A stretch of DNA of 64,000 bases from Arthrobacter gallicola (GTDB lineage Bacteria > Actinomycetota > Actinomycetes > Actinomycetales > Micrococcaceae). Positions within the stretch are counted from its first letter, which is position 1. Every line of letters begins with the position of its first letter. Positions 15,936 to 24,179 of this stretch are shown piece by piece. Both the position numbers and the translations under genes were made by a program. The DNA lies in NCBI RefSeq assembly GCF_014836775.1, contig NZ_JACSQD010000007.1:62001-126000 (forward strand), given 5' to 3'. The notes under the pieces were generated by a model. That model worked only from the letters and a program-made list of their open reading frames with translations. It was not told the origin of the DNA and ran no database searches.

Positions 15936-17189
15936 CTATCCGGCGGCCGGAACCACCCGGACCGGAATCGAGGAGAAAGCGTGCAGCACGTTGTGGATCT
16001 GGGGCACGGGATCGCCGGTTAGTTCGATCCGTTCAACTGCTTCGGCCAGTGCCCTCAGCACCAGCTCGATTTCCAGCCGGGCGATGGGCTGGCCAACGCA
16101 CTGATGCAGGCCCATGCCGAAGGCCACATGGCCGGAAGCGCTGCGGTCCAGATCGAAGCTGTCCGCGTTCTCGCCCCACTTGCGCGGATCCCGGTTCGCT
16201 GCGCCCATAAACAGCAGGATCTTCGCATCTTTGGGAATCAGCACACCTTCGATCACCGAGTCCACGGCCGCCGTGCGGTGGAACATCTGGAACGGCGATT
16301 CCAGACGCAGAGCCTCGTCCACCGCGAATTTTGCCAGGTTTGGGTTCGCACGCAGTTTCTCCCATTGATCCGGGTTCCGGGCCAGGCACAGCAGCGTGTT
16401 GCCGATCCCGGTGACAGTGGTGTCGACGCCGGCGGAGAGCAGTGCCCGCACCAGCAGTGCCGCTTCATCGGCGGTGATGCCGCCGTCGTCGGCCACCTCC
16501 CAGATACCGGCGCCGAATCCTCCGGGCCGCAGGTTCCGGCGCTCGCAGTTTTCCATCACCCAGGCGGAGACCGCGTCCGCGTCCCGGAAGGCTTCCTCAT
16601 AGACCTCGTTCCGGGGCCCAAAGGCGTTGAAGGTCATGGACCCGTACGGCAGCAGGTTCTCGCGTCCGCCCTGGGGAATCCCCACCGCATCGGGGAAGAC
16701 CTGCAGCGGATACACCTCGGCCAGGTCCCGGACCACGTCAAAGCTGCCGCGGGCCACCAGCTCCTGCACCAGGTCCCGCGCCGGGGGTTCAAACTCGGAC
16801 CGGAGCCGGCGGACCGAGGACGGGCTCACCACCTTGGACAGGCCGCGCCGCATGGCGGTGTGCGTCGGCGGATCCGACTCCAGGATGCCGGCCGGGCGCC
16901 ATTCTGCGGATTTCCTCCGGTCGGCCGGGCCCAGCCCGCCGCCGGAAATATAGGTCTCGAAGTCGGTCAGGATTTCATAGACCGGCTCGTACCGGGTCAC
17001 CGCGTAGGAACCGTACTTCTCCAGCCACACCACCGGCCCGGCTTCCCGCAGCTTCTCATGCAGCGGATAGGGGTCGGCCAGGTTGGCCAGGGAGAAGGGA
17101 TCATCGGCCAGGGACGGCACGGACTCCGGGTTTCGCGCAGACGCCGGCGCGCCGGTGCCGGTGCTTGGACTGACTGTCTTGGTTGTCAT
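15936..17189 (-). CDS. Cytochrome P450 (CYP199-like, class I)
   Basis: 417 residues, soluble, without membrane anchor. The I-helix oxygen-activation motif LSAGVDTT is at about 251-258, ExxR (EALR) at 292-295, and the haem-binding loop FGMGLHQCVGQ has the thiolate Cys364. The N-terminal part (DPYPLHEKLREAGPVVWLEKYG) resembles CYP199A enzymes, which O-demethylate or hydroxylate para-substituted benzoates. The electron donor would be the iron-sulfur reductase encoded 106 bp upstream in the same direction. The best inference is aromatic O-demethylation; the substrate is not shown by sequence alone. Confidence 0.9.
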   Translation of the reverse strand: MTTKTVSPSTGTGAPASARNPESVPSLADDPFSLANLADPYPLHEKLREAGPVVWLEKYGSYAVTRYEPVYEILTDFETYISGGGLGPADRRKSAEWRPAGILESDPPTHTAMRRGLSKVVSPSSVRRLRSEFEPPARDLVQELVARGSFDVVRDLAEVYPLQVFPDAVGIPQGGRENLLPYGSMTFNAFGPRNEVYEEAFRDADAVSAWVMENCERRNLRPGGFGAGIWEVADDGGITADEAALLVRALLSAGVDTTVTGIGNTLLCLARNPDQWEKLRANPNLAKFAVDEALRLESPFQMFHRTAAVDSVIEGVLIPKDAKILLFMGAANRDPRKWGENADSFDLDRSASGHVAFGMGLHQCVGQPIARLEIELVLRALAEAVERIELTGDPVPQIHNVLHAFSSIPVRVVPAAG

Positions 17190-17215
17190 GGGGTTCCTAT
17201 CAGCGGTATCTGGTG

Positions 17216-17299
17216 GCCGGGTGGGTCAGGCCAGGCGGGTCAAGCCAGGCGGGTCCGGCTGGGAGTGTGAGGCCGGGTGGGTCAGGCCGGAAGCGTCAG
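17216..17299. repeat. Six 14-bp tandem repeats between reductase and P450 genes
   Basis: Units of 14 bp (GCCGGGTGGGTCAG, GCCAGGCGGGTCAA, GCCAGGCGGGTCCG, GCTGGGAGTGTGAG, GCCGGGTGGGTCAG, GCCGGAAGCGTCAG) run without gaps. The last overlaps the reductase stop codon. Units 1 and 5 are identical. Confidence 0.8.
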
Positions 17300-18261
17300 A
17301 GGTCCAGTGCGAGGGTGCTGCAGCCGGCCGCAGCCCGGGATACGCAGACCAGCATGGTCTCGCCGGAGGCTTTGTCCTCCGCGGAGAGCACGGCGTCCCG
17401 GTGATCCACTTCGCCTGCTGCAACCCGGATTTCGCAGGTACCGCACACGCCCTGCCGGCAGGAGGACAGGACCCGGATCCCCGCCTCCTCCACGACTTCC
17501 AGCACCGTCTTGTCCACCGGGACTTCCAGGCGCAGGCCGGAGTTCCGCAGATCAAGCTCGAAGGGTTCCGCCGAGGCTCCGCTGCCGTCCAGCGCGGCAG
17601 CCGAAAAAAGTTCGGTGTGCAGGGCTCCGGGCGGCCAGCCCATGCAGAAGTCCTCGATGGCGTTCAGCAGCGGGGCGGGACCGCAGGCGTAGACCAGCAT
17701 TTTCGCGCGCGGCAGGCCGAGGAGGCCCTGCAGATCGATCCGCCCGTGAGTGTCCGCGGGATACAGCAGCACCTTCTCGCTGCCATACCTGGCTTCCAGC
17801 TCGTCAGCGAAAGCCATTGAGGCACGGCTGCGGCCGCCGTAGGCCAGGCGCCATTCCCGGCCGGCCGCTTCGGCGGCTTCGATCATGGGAAGGATGGGGG
17901 TAATGCCGATTCCGCCGGCGATAAACAGGTATTTGCGGGAGTCCTGCAGCGGGAAGTTGTTCCGCGGCCCGTTGATGGTGAATTCGGTGCCTTCAGGCAG
18001 GGATTCGTGAACGTACTGAGACCCGCCGCGGGATTCCGGGGTGTGCAGAACGCAGACTTGCAGCATCGATGGGTCAGCGCACGGCGAGCAGAGCGAGTAC
18101 TGCCGGATAAAGCCGGGCAGCACCAGGTCGATGTGGGAGCCGGGCTGCCACTGCGGGAAATTGGTCCGGTCCGGGTTCCGCAGCGTCAGGCGGACAACGC
18201 CGTCGGCCAGCGTCTCCTTCTTCTCCAGGACAACTGTCCTGCTGGTGCTTCCTTGAGCCAT
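17296..18261 (-). CDS. PDR-type ferredoxin:NAD(P)H oxidoreductase (VanB-like) for the P450
   Basis: 321 residues, matching the phthalate dioxygenase reductase/VanB family. An FMN/FAD-binding beta-barrel has RQYSLCSP (53-60), the nucleotide domain has GGIGITPIL (116-124) and YACGPAPLL, and a C-terminal plant-type [2Fe-2S] domain has ligands Cys268, Cys273, Cys276 and Cys306. It passes electrons from NAD(P)H to an oxygenase. ATG at 18261 was chosen for AAGGA 9 nt upstream; an ATG at 18279 is possible. It is the first gene of the pair with the P450, making an unusual P450 plus VanB-type redox partner. Confidence 0.92.
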   Translation of the reverse strand: MAQGSTSRTVVLEKKETLADGVVRLTLRNPDRTNFPQWQPGSHIDLVLPGFIRQYSLCSPCADPSMLQVCVLHTPESRGGSQYVHESLPEGTEFTINGPRNNFPLQDSRKYLFIAGGIGITPILPMIEAAEAAGREWRLAYGGRSRASMAFADELEARYGSEKVLLYPADTHGRIDLQGLLGLPRAKMLVYACGPAPLLNAIEDFCMGWPPGALHTELFSAAALDGSGASAEPFELDLRNSGLRLEVPVDKTVLEVVEEAGIRVLSSCRQGVCGTCEIRVAAGEVDHRDAVLSAEDKASGETMLVCVSRAAAGCSTLALDL

Positions 18262-18446
18262 TGCCGCTGTTCCTTCCATCCCCTGCGCGCCGAAACGGCG
18301 CAGCAGCTCCGCACTGCACGTTACGGTTCGACGTGACCCACGGCACTGCATGCTTTCCGGGCAGTGGAAAGGCGGGCCCGGCAGGCAGCCGCGTTGCGGT
18401 CCATGGAAAGGCCCGGCGCTACCATCCTTAGGAGGATGTTTCCCCT

Positions 18447-18869
18447 ATGGATAGAAGGAAGGCTGACGTGCCGCGTCCCAAAACGCTGAGTTCACCTGCT
18501 GAGCGCGGACGTCTCTCTGCGCGGCTGCTGCGGGGCGGCGAGGAGCCTGATCCCCGGTTCACGCTTGCCAATGAGCGTACTTTTTTGGCGTGGATTCGCA
18601 CGTCACTTGCACTGCTGGCCGGTGGCATCGCGGTAGAGGCGTTCACCGCTGACCTCTTTGTCCCTGAGATCCGGAAGGCCGTAGCTCTGCTGCTGCTGAT
18701 CCTGGCCATGGCCATCGGCGGCGGGGCGTTTTTCCGCTGGCTGGGTGTGGAACGGGCCATGCGGAACAAGACCCCGCTGCCGCTGCCGCTGCTGGCCCCG
18801 CTCCTTGCTGTCGGAGGCGGAATCACCGCGGCGGTGCTGGTGGTGTTCGTCGTCCTGCGGCCCGCCTAG
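18447..18869 (+). CDS. DUF202 family membrane protein (YidH-like)
   Basis: 140 residues. DPRFTLANERTFLAWIRTSLALLAGGIAVE is the DUF202 signature, followed by two more membrane helices for a total of three. Function is unknown. AGGAGG lies 11 nt before the ATG; a GTG at 18468 has AAGGAAGG at a better distance and would shorten the protein by seven residues. The stop TAG is directly followed by the ATG of a second DUF202 gene. Confidence 0.85.
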   Translation: MDRRKADVPRPKTLSSPAERGRLSARLLRGGEEPDPRFTLANERTFLAWIRTSLALLAGGIAVEAFTADLFVPEIRKAVALLLLILAMAIGGGAFFRWLGVERAMRNKTPLPLPLLAPLLAVGGGITAAVLVVFVVLRPA

Positions 18870-19211
18870 ATGGCTCCCCCGCTGACTGGGCACCAGGACC
18901 CGGGTCTCCAGCCGGAGCGCACCGCCCTGGCCTGGGGCCGGACCGCCCTGGCACTGGTGGTGGCTGCAGCTATCTTCCTGCGCTGGATGCCCCACCATGG
19001 CTGGTTCGCCGGCACGCTTGTCGCGCTCGCCCTGGCCACCGCCGTCGCCATTCACTTCACCCAGAAGCGCCGCTACAGGCTGGGCTCCGCAGGCATTTCG
19101 GCTGAAGCCGGGCAGCCCAACACCGCGGCGGCGCTGGCACTGTCCCTCGCCGTCGTTCTCCTGGGCGCGGTGGGGATTGCTGCTGTCATCTGGCTGCCGG
19201 TTTCCGGCTGA
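18870..19211 (+). CDS. DUF202 family membrane protein, second copy
   Basis: 113 residues. GLQPERTALAWGRTALALVV is the same DUF202 motif as in the upstream gene, again with three membrane helices. It starts immediately after the upstream stop (TAG-ATG), so the two are translated from one message and may form a hetero-oligomer. Function is unknown. It ends 4 bp before a convergent DinB-like gene. Confidence 0.82.
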   Translation: MAPPLTGHQDPGLQPERTALAWGRTALALVVAAAIFLRWMPHHGWFAGTLVALALATAVAIHFTQKRRYRLGSAGISAEAGQPNTAAALALSLAVVLLGAVGIAAVIWLPVSG

Positions 19212-19215
19212 GCCC

Positions 19216-19716
19216 TTACTCCCCCGTCACTCCGTCCAGCAGTTCGCGGACGATGTCCAGGTGCCCGCAGTGCCGGCCGGTCTCTTCAATCATGTGGACC
19301 AGGACCCAGCGCAGGTTGTGGGTCATCCCGTCGGCCGTGCCCAGGTCGTCGAGCTGGTAGCGGGCTGCCACCTCCCGCGATTCGGCGCAGGCTGCCTGGT
19401 AGTCGGCAATGATTTCCGCCAAGCTGTCGTTTTCGGTGACCCGGAATTCGCCGTCGGGATCAGCATCGCTCCAGCGGGTGGGAACGTCCAGTTGTCCGTC
19501 CATCCGGTCCCGGAACCAGGTGCGTTCGACGTCGGCCAGGTGCCGGAGCAGGCCGGAGACGGTGGTGAGGGAAGGCAGGACCTGGCGGGCGGCGTCGGCG
19601 TCACTGAGCCCCTGGGCTTTGTGGACGGCACTGGCCCGGAGGAAATCCAGGAACCCGTTCAGGGTCTCGCGTTCGTTGCCGGCTTCCGGCGGGTCAAGTC
19701 GTTCATCGGTGAGCAT
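19216..19716 (-). CDS. DinB/DUF664 family protein
   Basis: 166 residues. LTTVSGLLRHLADVERTWF and HNLRWVLVHMIEETGRHCGHLDIVRELLDG are the helix 2 and helix 4 signatures of the DinB-like four-helix bundle. His residues in HLADVE, HMIEE and HCGH would bind a metal. Relatives include mycothiol- and bacillithiol-dependent transferases; activity here is unknown. TACGCT 6 nt before the ATG suggests a leaderless message. Confidence 0.88.
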   Translation of the reverse strand: MLTDERLDPPEAGNERETLNGFLDFLRASAVHKAQGLSDADAARQVLPSLTTVSGLLRHLADVERTWFRDRMDGQLDVPTRWSDADPDGEFRVTENDSLAEIIADYQAACAESREVAARYQLDDLGTADGMTHNLRWVLVHMIEETGRHCGHLDIVRELLDGVTGE

Positions 19717-19722
19717 CGGCTC

Positions 19723-19728
19723 AGCGTA
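19723..19728 (-). promoter_or_regulatory. -10 box of a probable leaderless promoter (DinB gene)
   Basis: TACGCT on the minus strand, 6 nt before the ATG at 19716; no Shine-Dalgarno is present. Confidence 0.5.
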
Positions 19729-19762
19729 GCGGCCGTCACTGACTGTCCTGCAGCCGGGTGCG

Positions 19763-20065
19763 TCACAAACCGACCAGCCGCAGACTCAGTGCCAGCAGCA
19801 TCGTGGCTGCCCCGGCGGCTGCCACAGTGAGCGCCGCACCCTGGGTGGTCAACCGCAGCCAGGATTTTCGGACAGTCGCCGCAGAGTACAAGCCGGTGAT
19901 CAGCAGGATCAGTCCAGCCATGCCCACGAAGCCCGGCAGGCCGTTGTCCTCCCCCTGTGCCACCACCAGCAGCAGAAGTACCAGGCCCAGGGCGAAACTG
20001 GGCCAGTGAAAACCGGATTCGCTGCTGCCCGTGCCGGCGGTCTGACTGCGGTCCATCGAAACCAT
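19763..20065 (-). CDS. Small hypothetical membrane protein
   Basis: 100 residues with three hydrophobic segments (PSFALGLVLLLLVVAQ, GFVGMAGLILLITGLYSA and LTVAAAGAATMLLALSLRL) and a basic loop before the third. GGAAGGGG lies 7 nt upstream of the ATG at 20065. I recognise no family. It is a single gene running the same way as the DinB-like gene 46 bp downstream. Confidence 0.7.
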   Translation of the reverse strand: MVSMDRSQTAGTGSSESGFHWPSFALGLVLLLLVVAQGEDNGLPGFVGMAGLILLITGLYSAATVRKSWLRLTTQGAALTVAAAGAATMLLALSLRLVGL

Positions 20066-20330
20066 GGGCTGTCCCCTTCCGCGGGCTGACGCCGCCTAAA
20101 CGGCTCAGCCGGAGACAAAACACGGTACTCCTGCCTGCCCTGTTCTGGTTCTGGGAGCACCGAAAGTGCGGCAGAAAACCACGGACTTAACAGGTGCGCC
20201 GGAGCCCCCGCGAGGAAAAGTGCTTCCATGACGAAGGGCGGTCATGGCAACGCCACCGGGACTCGAAAGACCAAAAACATCACGTCCAACCTCTTGCCGC
20301 CGGGCCAGGGCAGGCGTAGCTTGGAACGTA
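20066..20330. other. Intergenic region upstream of the ArsR operon
   Basis: No gene is supported. It separates a divergent membrane-protein gene from the ArsR operon; nothing recognisable was seen apart from the operator-like dyad at its right end. Confidence 0.4.
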
Positions 20331-20348
20331 ATCAATCAGTTGGTTGAT
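20331..20348. promoter_or_regulatory. Candidate ArsR operator
   Basis: Imperfect dyad ATCAATCAG/TTGGTTGAT (7 of 9 pairs), AT-rich against the background, 68 bp before the arsR start. Position and symmetry fit autoregulation by the ArsR-type repressor. Confidence 0.5.
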
Positions 20349-20415
20349 CAAACGCAACATTGAATACCGTTTTGACTCCCTACAGGCACACTGCACACGA
20401 AACGTTGGCCAGCAG

Positions 20416-20781
20416 ATGAACGAATCCCGTGACGACGCCCTCCTCGACAAGGCCTTCCTGGCCCTTGCCGATCCGGCCCGCCGCCGCATCATCGCCAGGC
20501 TCTCCAAGGGCCCGGCCACGGTCAACGAACTGGCGGAACCCTTCGCGATCACCAAGCAGGCGGTTTCGAAGCACATCCAGGTCCTCGAGCAGGCGCAGCT
20601 CGTCACGCGAACCCGTGACGCCCAGCGCCGGCCCGTGCACCTGAACCCCGCACGGCTGGAGGCGCTCACAGCGTGGATCGACCGGTACCGGCTGGTCCGC
20701 GAGGAGCAGTTCCGCAGCCTCGACTCCGTGCTCTCCCAACAGGCCGCGCACAGCGGCCCGCAGGCAAAGGATCCATCATGA
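20416..20781 (+). CDS. ArsR family transcriptional repressor
   Basis: 121 residues. The winged helix reads LADPARRRIIARLSKGPATV then ELAEPFAITKQAVSKHIQVL. No metal-binding CxC is present, so this is the non-metal subgroup usually paired with AHSA1-domain proteins. The ATG at 20416 gives the usual length; upstream in-frame starts lack support. Its TGA overlaps the next ATG (ATGA), so expression is coupled to two AHSA1-like proteins. Confidence 0.92.
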   Translation: MNESRDDALLDKAFLALADPARRRIIARLSKGPATVNELAEPFAITKQAVSKHIQVLEQAQLVTRTRDAQRRPVHLNPARLEALTAWIDRYRLVREEQFRSLDSVLSQQAAHSGPQAKDPS

Positions 20782-21284
20782 CCAACGCACTGCAGCTGTC
20801 CGTTCCCGACGGCGTTCCATTTATCGACTTTTCCCGTGAGATCGATTTTCCCGTGGCCGACGTTTTCGAGGCCCACCGGAATCCCGAGCTGATTGTCCAG
20901 TGGCTGGGTCCGCGCGGCATGGAGATGGAGATTGACCATTACGACTTCATCACCGGCGGTTCCTACAAGTACACACACACCGGCCCGGACGGTGTCCCCT
21001 ACGACTTCACGGGCATCTTCCACACCGTCCGGGAGAACGAATTCGCGATCCAGACCTTTGAGTTCTCCGGCTATCCCGACGTCGTCAGCATTGAGTCGAT
21101 ATCCTTCGAGGACCTCGGCAACGGCAGGACCCGGCTCAGCGGCCGATCGGTGTATCCCACGCAGGAGGCCCGTGACGGCATGGCGTCCTCCGGCATGGAA
21201 GGCGGCATGAGCGAAGGCTACGACCGGCTGGAGGAACTCCTCGCCACCCGCACCCAGGAGACGACAGCCCAGGAGGCATCATGA
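20778..21284 (+). CDS. SRPBCC (AHSA1-like) domain protein
   Basis: 168 residues. It is a START/Bet v1-fold protein of the Activator of Hsp90 ATPase homologue type. FSREIDFPVADVFEAHRNPELIVQWLGPRGM and GIFHTVRENEFAIQTFEF are typical, and SSGMEGGMSEGYDRLEELL closes the domain. These proteins bind hydrophobic ligands; the ligand is unknown. It is coupled by ATGA overlaps on both sides and is a clear paralogue of the next gene. Confidence 0.9.
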   Translation: MTNALQLSVPDGVPFIDFSREIDFPVADVFEAHRNPELIVQWLGPRGMEMEIDHYDFITGGSYKYTHTGPDGVPYDFTGIFHTVRENEFAIQTFEFSGYPDVVSIESISFEDLGNGRTRLSGRSVYPTQEARDGMASSGMEGGMSEGYDRLEELLATRTQETTAQEAS

Positions 21285-21763
21285 CCAATGCACTGGAAGT
21301 CACCGCTCCCGACGGCGTCCCGTACCTGGATGCCGCCCGGGAATTCGATTACCCGGCCCGGCAGGTGTTCCGCGCGCATGTTGACCCGGAGGTTTATGCC
21401 GAGTGGATCGGCCCGGACCGGCTCACCACCCGGGTTGACGGCTTCGAACCTGTTTCGGGCGGCTCCTACCGCTTTGTCCAAACCGACGACGACGGCGGTG
21501 AATTCGCCTTCCGGGGCGTCTTCCACACGGTCCGGCCGGACGAATTCATCCTGCAGACCTTCGAATACGAGGGTTATCCGGACCACGCCTCGCTGGAGTA
21601 TCTGCATTTCGAGGACCTGCCCGGCGGCCGGTCACGAATGCACGGGCGCTCACTCTATCCTTCCGTGGAGACCAGGGATAATTTTCTCTCCTCGGGCATG
21701 GAAGCCGGGATGGCTGCCGGCCTGGACAAGCTCGAGCAGCTGCTGGCCTTCGCCACTGCCTGA
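21281..21763 (+). CDS. SRPBCC (AHSA1-like) domain protein, paralogue
   Basis: 160 residues, aligning along its length with the preceding protein (PDGVPYLDAAREFDYPARQVF; GVFHTVRPDEFILQTFEYEG; SSGMEAGMAAGLDKLEQLL). The pair probably arose by tandem duplication followed by divergence. Its ATG overlaps the upstream stop. It may form a dimer or heterodimer with its neighbour. Function is unknown. Confidence 0.9.
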   Translation: MTNALEVTAPDGVPYLDAAREFDYPARQVFRAHVDPEVYAEWIGPDRLTTRVDGFEPVSGGSYRFVQTDDDGGEFAFRGVFHTVRPDEFILQTFEYEGYPDHASLEYLHFEDLPGGRSRMHGRSLYPSVETRDNFLSSGMEAGMAAGLDKLEQLLAFATA

Positions 21764-21790
21764 TCCGCCGGCACAACCAAGGGAGGAACC

Positions 21791-22228
21791 ATGGACTGGA
21801 CCCTGGAAGTCATTGTGGTCCCCATCAGCGACCTGGACCGCTGCATCGCGTTCTACGCCGATCAGGTGGGCTTCAAACTCGATCACCACACCGTCACGGA
21901 GCAGATGCAGTTCGCTCAGCTGACACCGCGGGGATCCGGCTGCTCGATTGTGATCGGCAATGTTCCCGGACAGGCTCAGATGGAGCCGGGCTCCCTCAAA
22001 GGACTGCAGCTGGTGGTTTCCGATGCTGCGGCTGCCCGGGAGGAGCTCCTCTCCCGCGGAGTCGAGGCCGGGGAGATCATGGTTCTCGACGAGCGCGACG
22101 GCGGCACTCTGTTCAGTTTCGAGGATCCGGACGGCAACGGCTGGGTGGTGCAGCAGATCAGGGCACGTGCCGAAAAGCCGTTGATCCCGCGCGATCCCGA
22201 AGCCGCTGCGGCCGGGGAACCCGCTTAA
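21791..22228 (+). CDS. VOC family protein (glyoxalase/bleomycin-resistance fold)
   Basis: 145 residues with the VOC beta-alpha-beta-beta-beta pattern: VIVVPISDLDRCIAFYADQVGF, then LQLVVSDAAAAREELLSRGVE and FSFEDPDGNGWVVQQI. Members bind a metal through His/Glu and may be lyases, dioxygenases or drug-binding proteins. GGGAGG precedes the ATG at good distance, 27 bp after the AHSA1 gene. It is the last gene of the ArsR operon, followed by a strong terminator. Confidence 0.88.
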   Translation: MDWTLEVIVVPISDLDRCIAFYADQVGFKLDHHTVTEQMQFAQLTPRGSGCSIVIGNVPGQAQMEPGSLKGLQLVVSDAAAAREELLSRGVEAGEIMVLDERDGGTLFSFEDPDGNGWVVQQIRARAEKPLIPRDPEAAAAGEPA

Positions 22229-22242
22229 AAGCTCCAACAGAA

Positions 22243-22288
22243 CGACGGCGGCAGCTGCCTTTTCGAGAAAGGGCAGCTGCCGCCGTCG
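22243..22288 (+). terminator. Rho-independent terminator of the ArsR operon
   Basis: Perfect 17-bp stem (22243-22259 with 22272-22288), loop of 12 nt, followed by CTGAGTTTTTC. Confidence 0.9.
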
Positions 22289-22342
22289 CTGAGTTTTTCA
22301 GCAGCTGGGAATGCGGCAGCCGCACCCGGGGTTGGTGCTGGC

Positions 22343-22756
22343 ATGGAGACACCGAATCCCGTCCGCCAGCTGCGCCTGGTGGTCGAAGCCGAAGATTACG
22401 ACGCCGCCCTCACCTTCTACCGTGATGTCCTGGGCTTGCCCGAGCAGGAGTCCTATCAGGGCGACGGCGACGCCCGGGTCACGATCCTCGACGCCGGCCG
22501 GGCCACTCTGGAACTGTCCAACCCCGCCCAGGTCCGCATGATCGACCGGGTGGAAGCGGATGGGCAGCCCAGCCTGAAGGTCCGGGTGGCCTTCGAGGTG
22601 GACGACGCCACGGCCCGCACCCAGCAGGCCGTGGCGGGCGGAGCCGAGCTGGTTGCCGAGCCCCGCGAAACCCCGTGGCGGTCGCTCAACTCCCGGCTCA
22701 ACGGCCCCGCAGGCCTGCAGCTGACCCTGTTCCAGGAGCTGGACGAACTCCGGTAA
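22343..22756 (+). CDS. VOC family protein (glyoxalase fold)
   Basis: 137 residues: LRLVVEAEDYDAALTFYRDVLGL at the N-terminus, KVRVAFEVDDATARTQQAV in the middle, and LNGPAGLQLTLFQEL at the end. This is a different VOC subfamily from the protein encoded just upstream, in its own unit after a terminator. No clear ribosome site precedes the ATG. Its stop lies 1 bp from that of the convergent hydrolase gene. Substrate unknown. Confidence 0.85.
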   Translation: METPNPVRQLRLVVEAEDYDAALTFYRDVLGLPEQESYQGDGDARVTILDAGRATLELSNPAQVRMIDRVEADGQPSLKVRVAFEVDDATARTQQAVAGGAELVAEPRETPWRSLNSRLNGPAGLQLTLFQELDELR

Positions 22757-22757
22757 C

Positions 22758-24179
22758 TTAGCTGCCCTTTCCGCTGCCGTGGCCGTTGCCGTGGCCGTGA
22801 CCTGCTGTGTAGGTCCGGTCGTTGACGAACTCAGCCGGCCGGTACTTGATGAAGTCCGCACCACCCAGGCCCAGTGATTCGGCGCGGCGGTCGAGCTGCT
22901 TCGGCTCGGCGAGGTTGGCCCATCGTCCTGTGTCGAGGCGTTCATCCATGGCGAGCACGGCTGCGGTCCGTTCCGCGTCGGTAAAGGTGCAGTGCCCGGT
23001 CCGCTCAACGTAGGACTGGCGCAGCAGTGCGTTACTGCCGGCTTCCCGCACGGTTTCCTCGTATTCCTCGAGGTACTCAACGGGCGCCAGGATATCGGCC
23101 AGAGTGTGCATGGTCAGCACCGGAACCTGCAGATTTCCGTGCGGTGTGGATGTCCGGTCCATCCACCCCAAAGCATCGGTATCCGGGGTGATATCTGCCG
23201 TCGTGGTGAGGGTTCGCAGATCACCTCGAACATCCAACCCGGCAGAACGGTACAGCGCCTCGACCTGCTGCCGCTGGGCGGAGTCCTGCAGCAGTGCCCG
23301 GTAGTCCACGCCCGCGTTCCAGCCGCTATCGCCGTCGGCCGCATTCACGATTGAAGAGCGCGAGCCCACTACGAAGGGAATGGTCTGCAGCAACCAGTTG
23401 TATTGGGCTACCTGCTGCGCGGCGTAGTCCTTGTGACCCGGGGCAGTGGACCCGCTGAACCAGGTTGGTGTGTTCATGAATGCCGCAGCCAGCGCCAGCC
23501 GTGCTCGGCCTTCGGGCGTAGTTTGCGCCTGCTGCACCGCACCCATCAGCGCGTTGATTGTGACTCCGGCTTCCGCTCCGGTGCGGAAGCCGGTCAGCTG
23601 AAGCTCCTGGCCGGGAAGGAGCAGTTCCGCGAGCGCATGGATTCCGTCCAGCTGGTAGTTGTTCAGGTTGATTCCGCCTCCCAGCAGCCCGCAAGTGCTC
23701 ACCACACCGTCAACCCCGCTGTTCGGAACTTCGGCGATGAGGCTGCTTACCAGCCCTCCCATTGAGGTGCCGAAAGCGATGGTCCGGTCCGGTTCACCGG
23801 CAGCTGCCGAGAATGCTGCCAGCGTTCCCAGTTGGTCATCCACCGCCGTGCCAAGTGCCCACCCGGCGCTGGCGTACGACGACGAGGCCACGGCGAAACC
23901 CCTGTCGGTCAGTGCCTGGGCCGTGGAGTCAAAGCCCTGGTCCCAGGCGGGGTTGTCCGGTCCCGGACGGAAGCCGTGACTGTAGAGCACCAGTTTGCCG
24001 TTCCAGTCCGCCGGAACCTCCGCCGCCCAGGTGGCCCCGTTAGCCAGTGTCCCGCCGAGTTCAGTGACCGCGGGTTCGGCTGCCATGGCTGTTGCCGGTG
24101 CCGCGATGAGTGCCAGGGACACAGTAAGTCCCAGTGTTTTCAGTCTGTGCATGGTTTCGCCCGTTCTTCTCTGCGTCAT
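22758..24179 (-). CDS. Secreted alpha/beta hydrolase
   Basis: 473 residues. A signal peptide (RLKTLGLTVSLALIAAPATAMA) is followed by an alpha/beta-hydrolase fold. The nucleophile elbow is GTSMGG near residue 155, and the His near the end lies in RTGHCTF. The C-terminus is a Gly/His-rich tail (GHGHGNGHGSGKG). The protein should be exported; it may be a lipase, esterase or polyester hydrolase-like enzyme, with substrate unknown. ATG at 24179 has GGGAGG about 11 nt upstream; an ATG at 24152 would begin right at the signal peptide and is equally possible. Confidence 0.82.
   Translation of the reverse strand: MTQRRTGETMHRLKTLGLTVSLALIAAPATAMAAEPAVTELGGTLANGATWAAEVPADWNGKLVLYSHGFRPGPDNPAWDQGFDSTAQALTDRGFAVASSSYASAGWALGTAVDDQLGTLAAFSAAAGEPDRTIAFGTSMGGLVSSLIAEVPNSGVDGVVSTCGLLGGGINLNNYQLDGIHALAELLLPGQELQLTGFRTGAEAGVTINALMGAVQQAQTTPEGRARLALAAAFMNTPTWFSGSTAPGHKDYAAQQVAQYNWLLQTIPFVVGSRSSIVNAADGDSGWNAGVDYRALLQDSAQRQQVEALYRSAGLDVRGDLRTLTTTADITPDTDALGWMDRTSTPHGNLQVPVLTMHTLADILAPVEYLEEYEETVREAGSNALLRQSYVERTGHCTFTDAERTAAVLAMDERLDTGRWANLAEPKQLDRRAESLGLGGADFIKYRPAEFVNDRTYTAGHGHGNGHGSGKGS

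Noticed and set aside
16104..17270. Plus-strand open frame of 388 codons
   Set aside because: Antisense to the cytochrome P450 gene, whose haem, ExxR and I-helix motifs are all present.
17216..17299. Possible CRISPR array from regularly repeated 14-bp units
   Set aside because: The units are adjacent without spacers, too short, and no cas gene is near.
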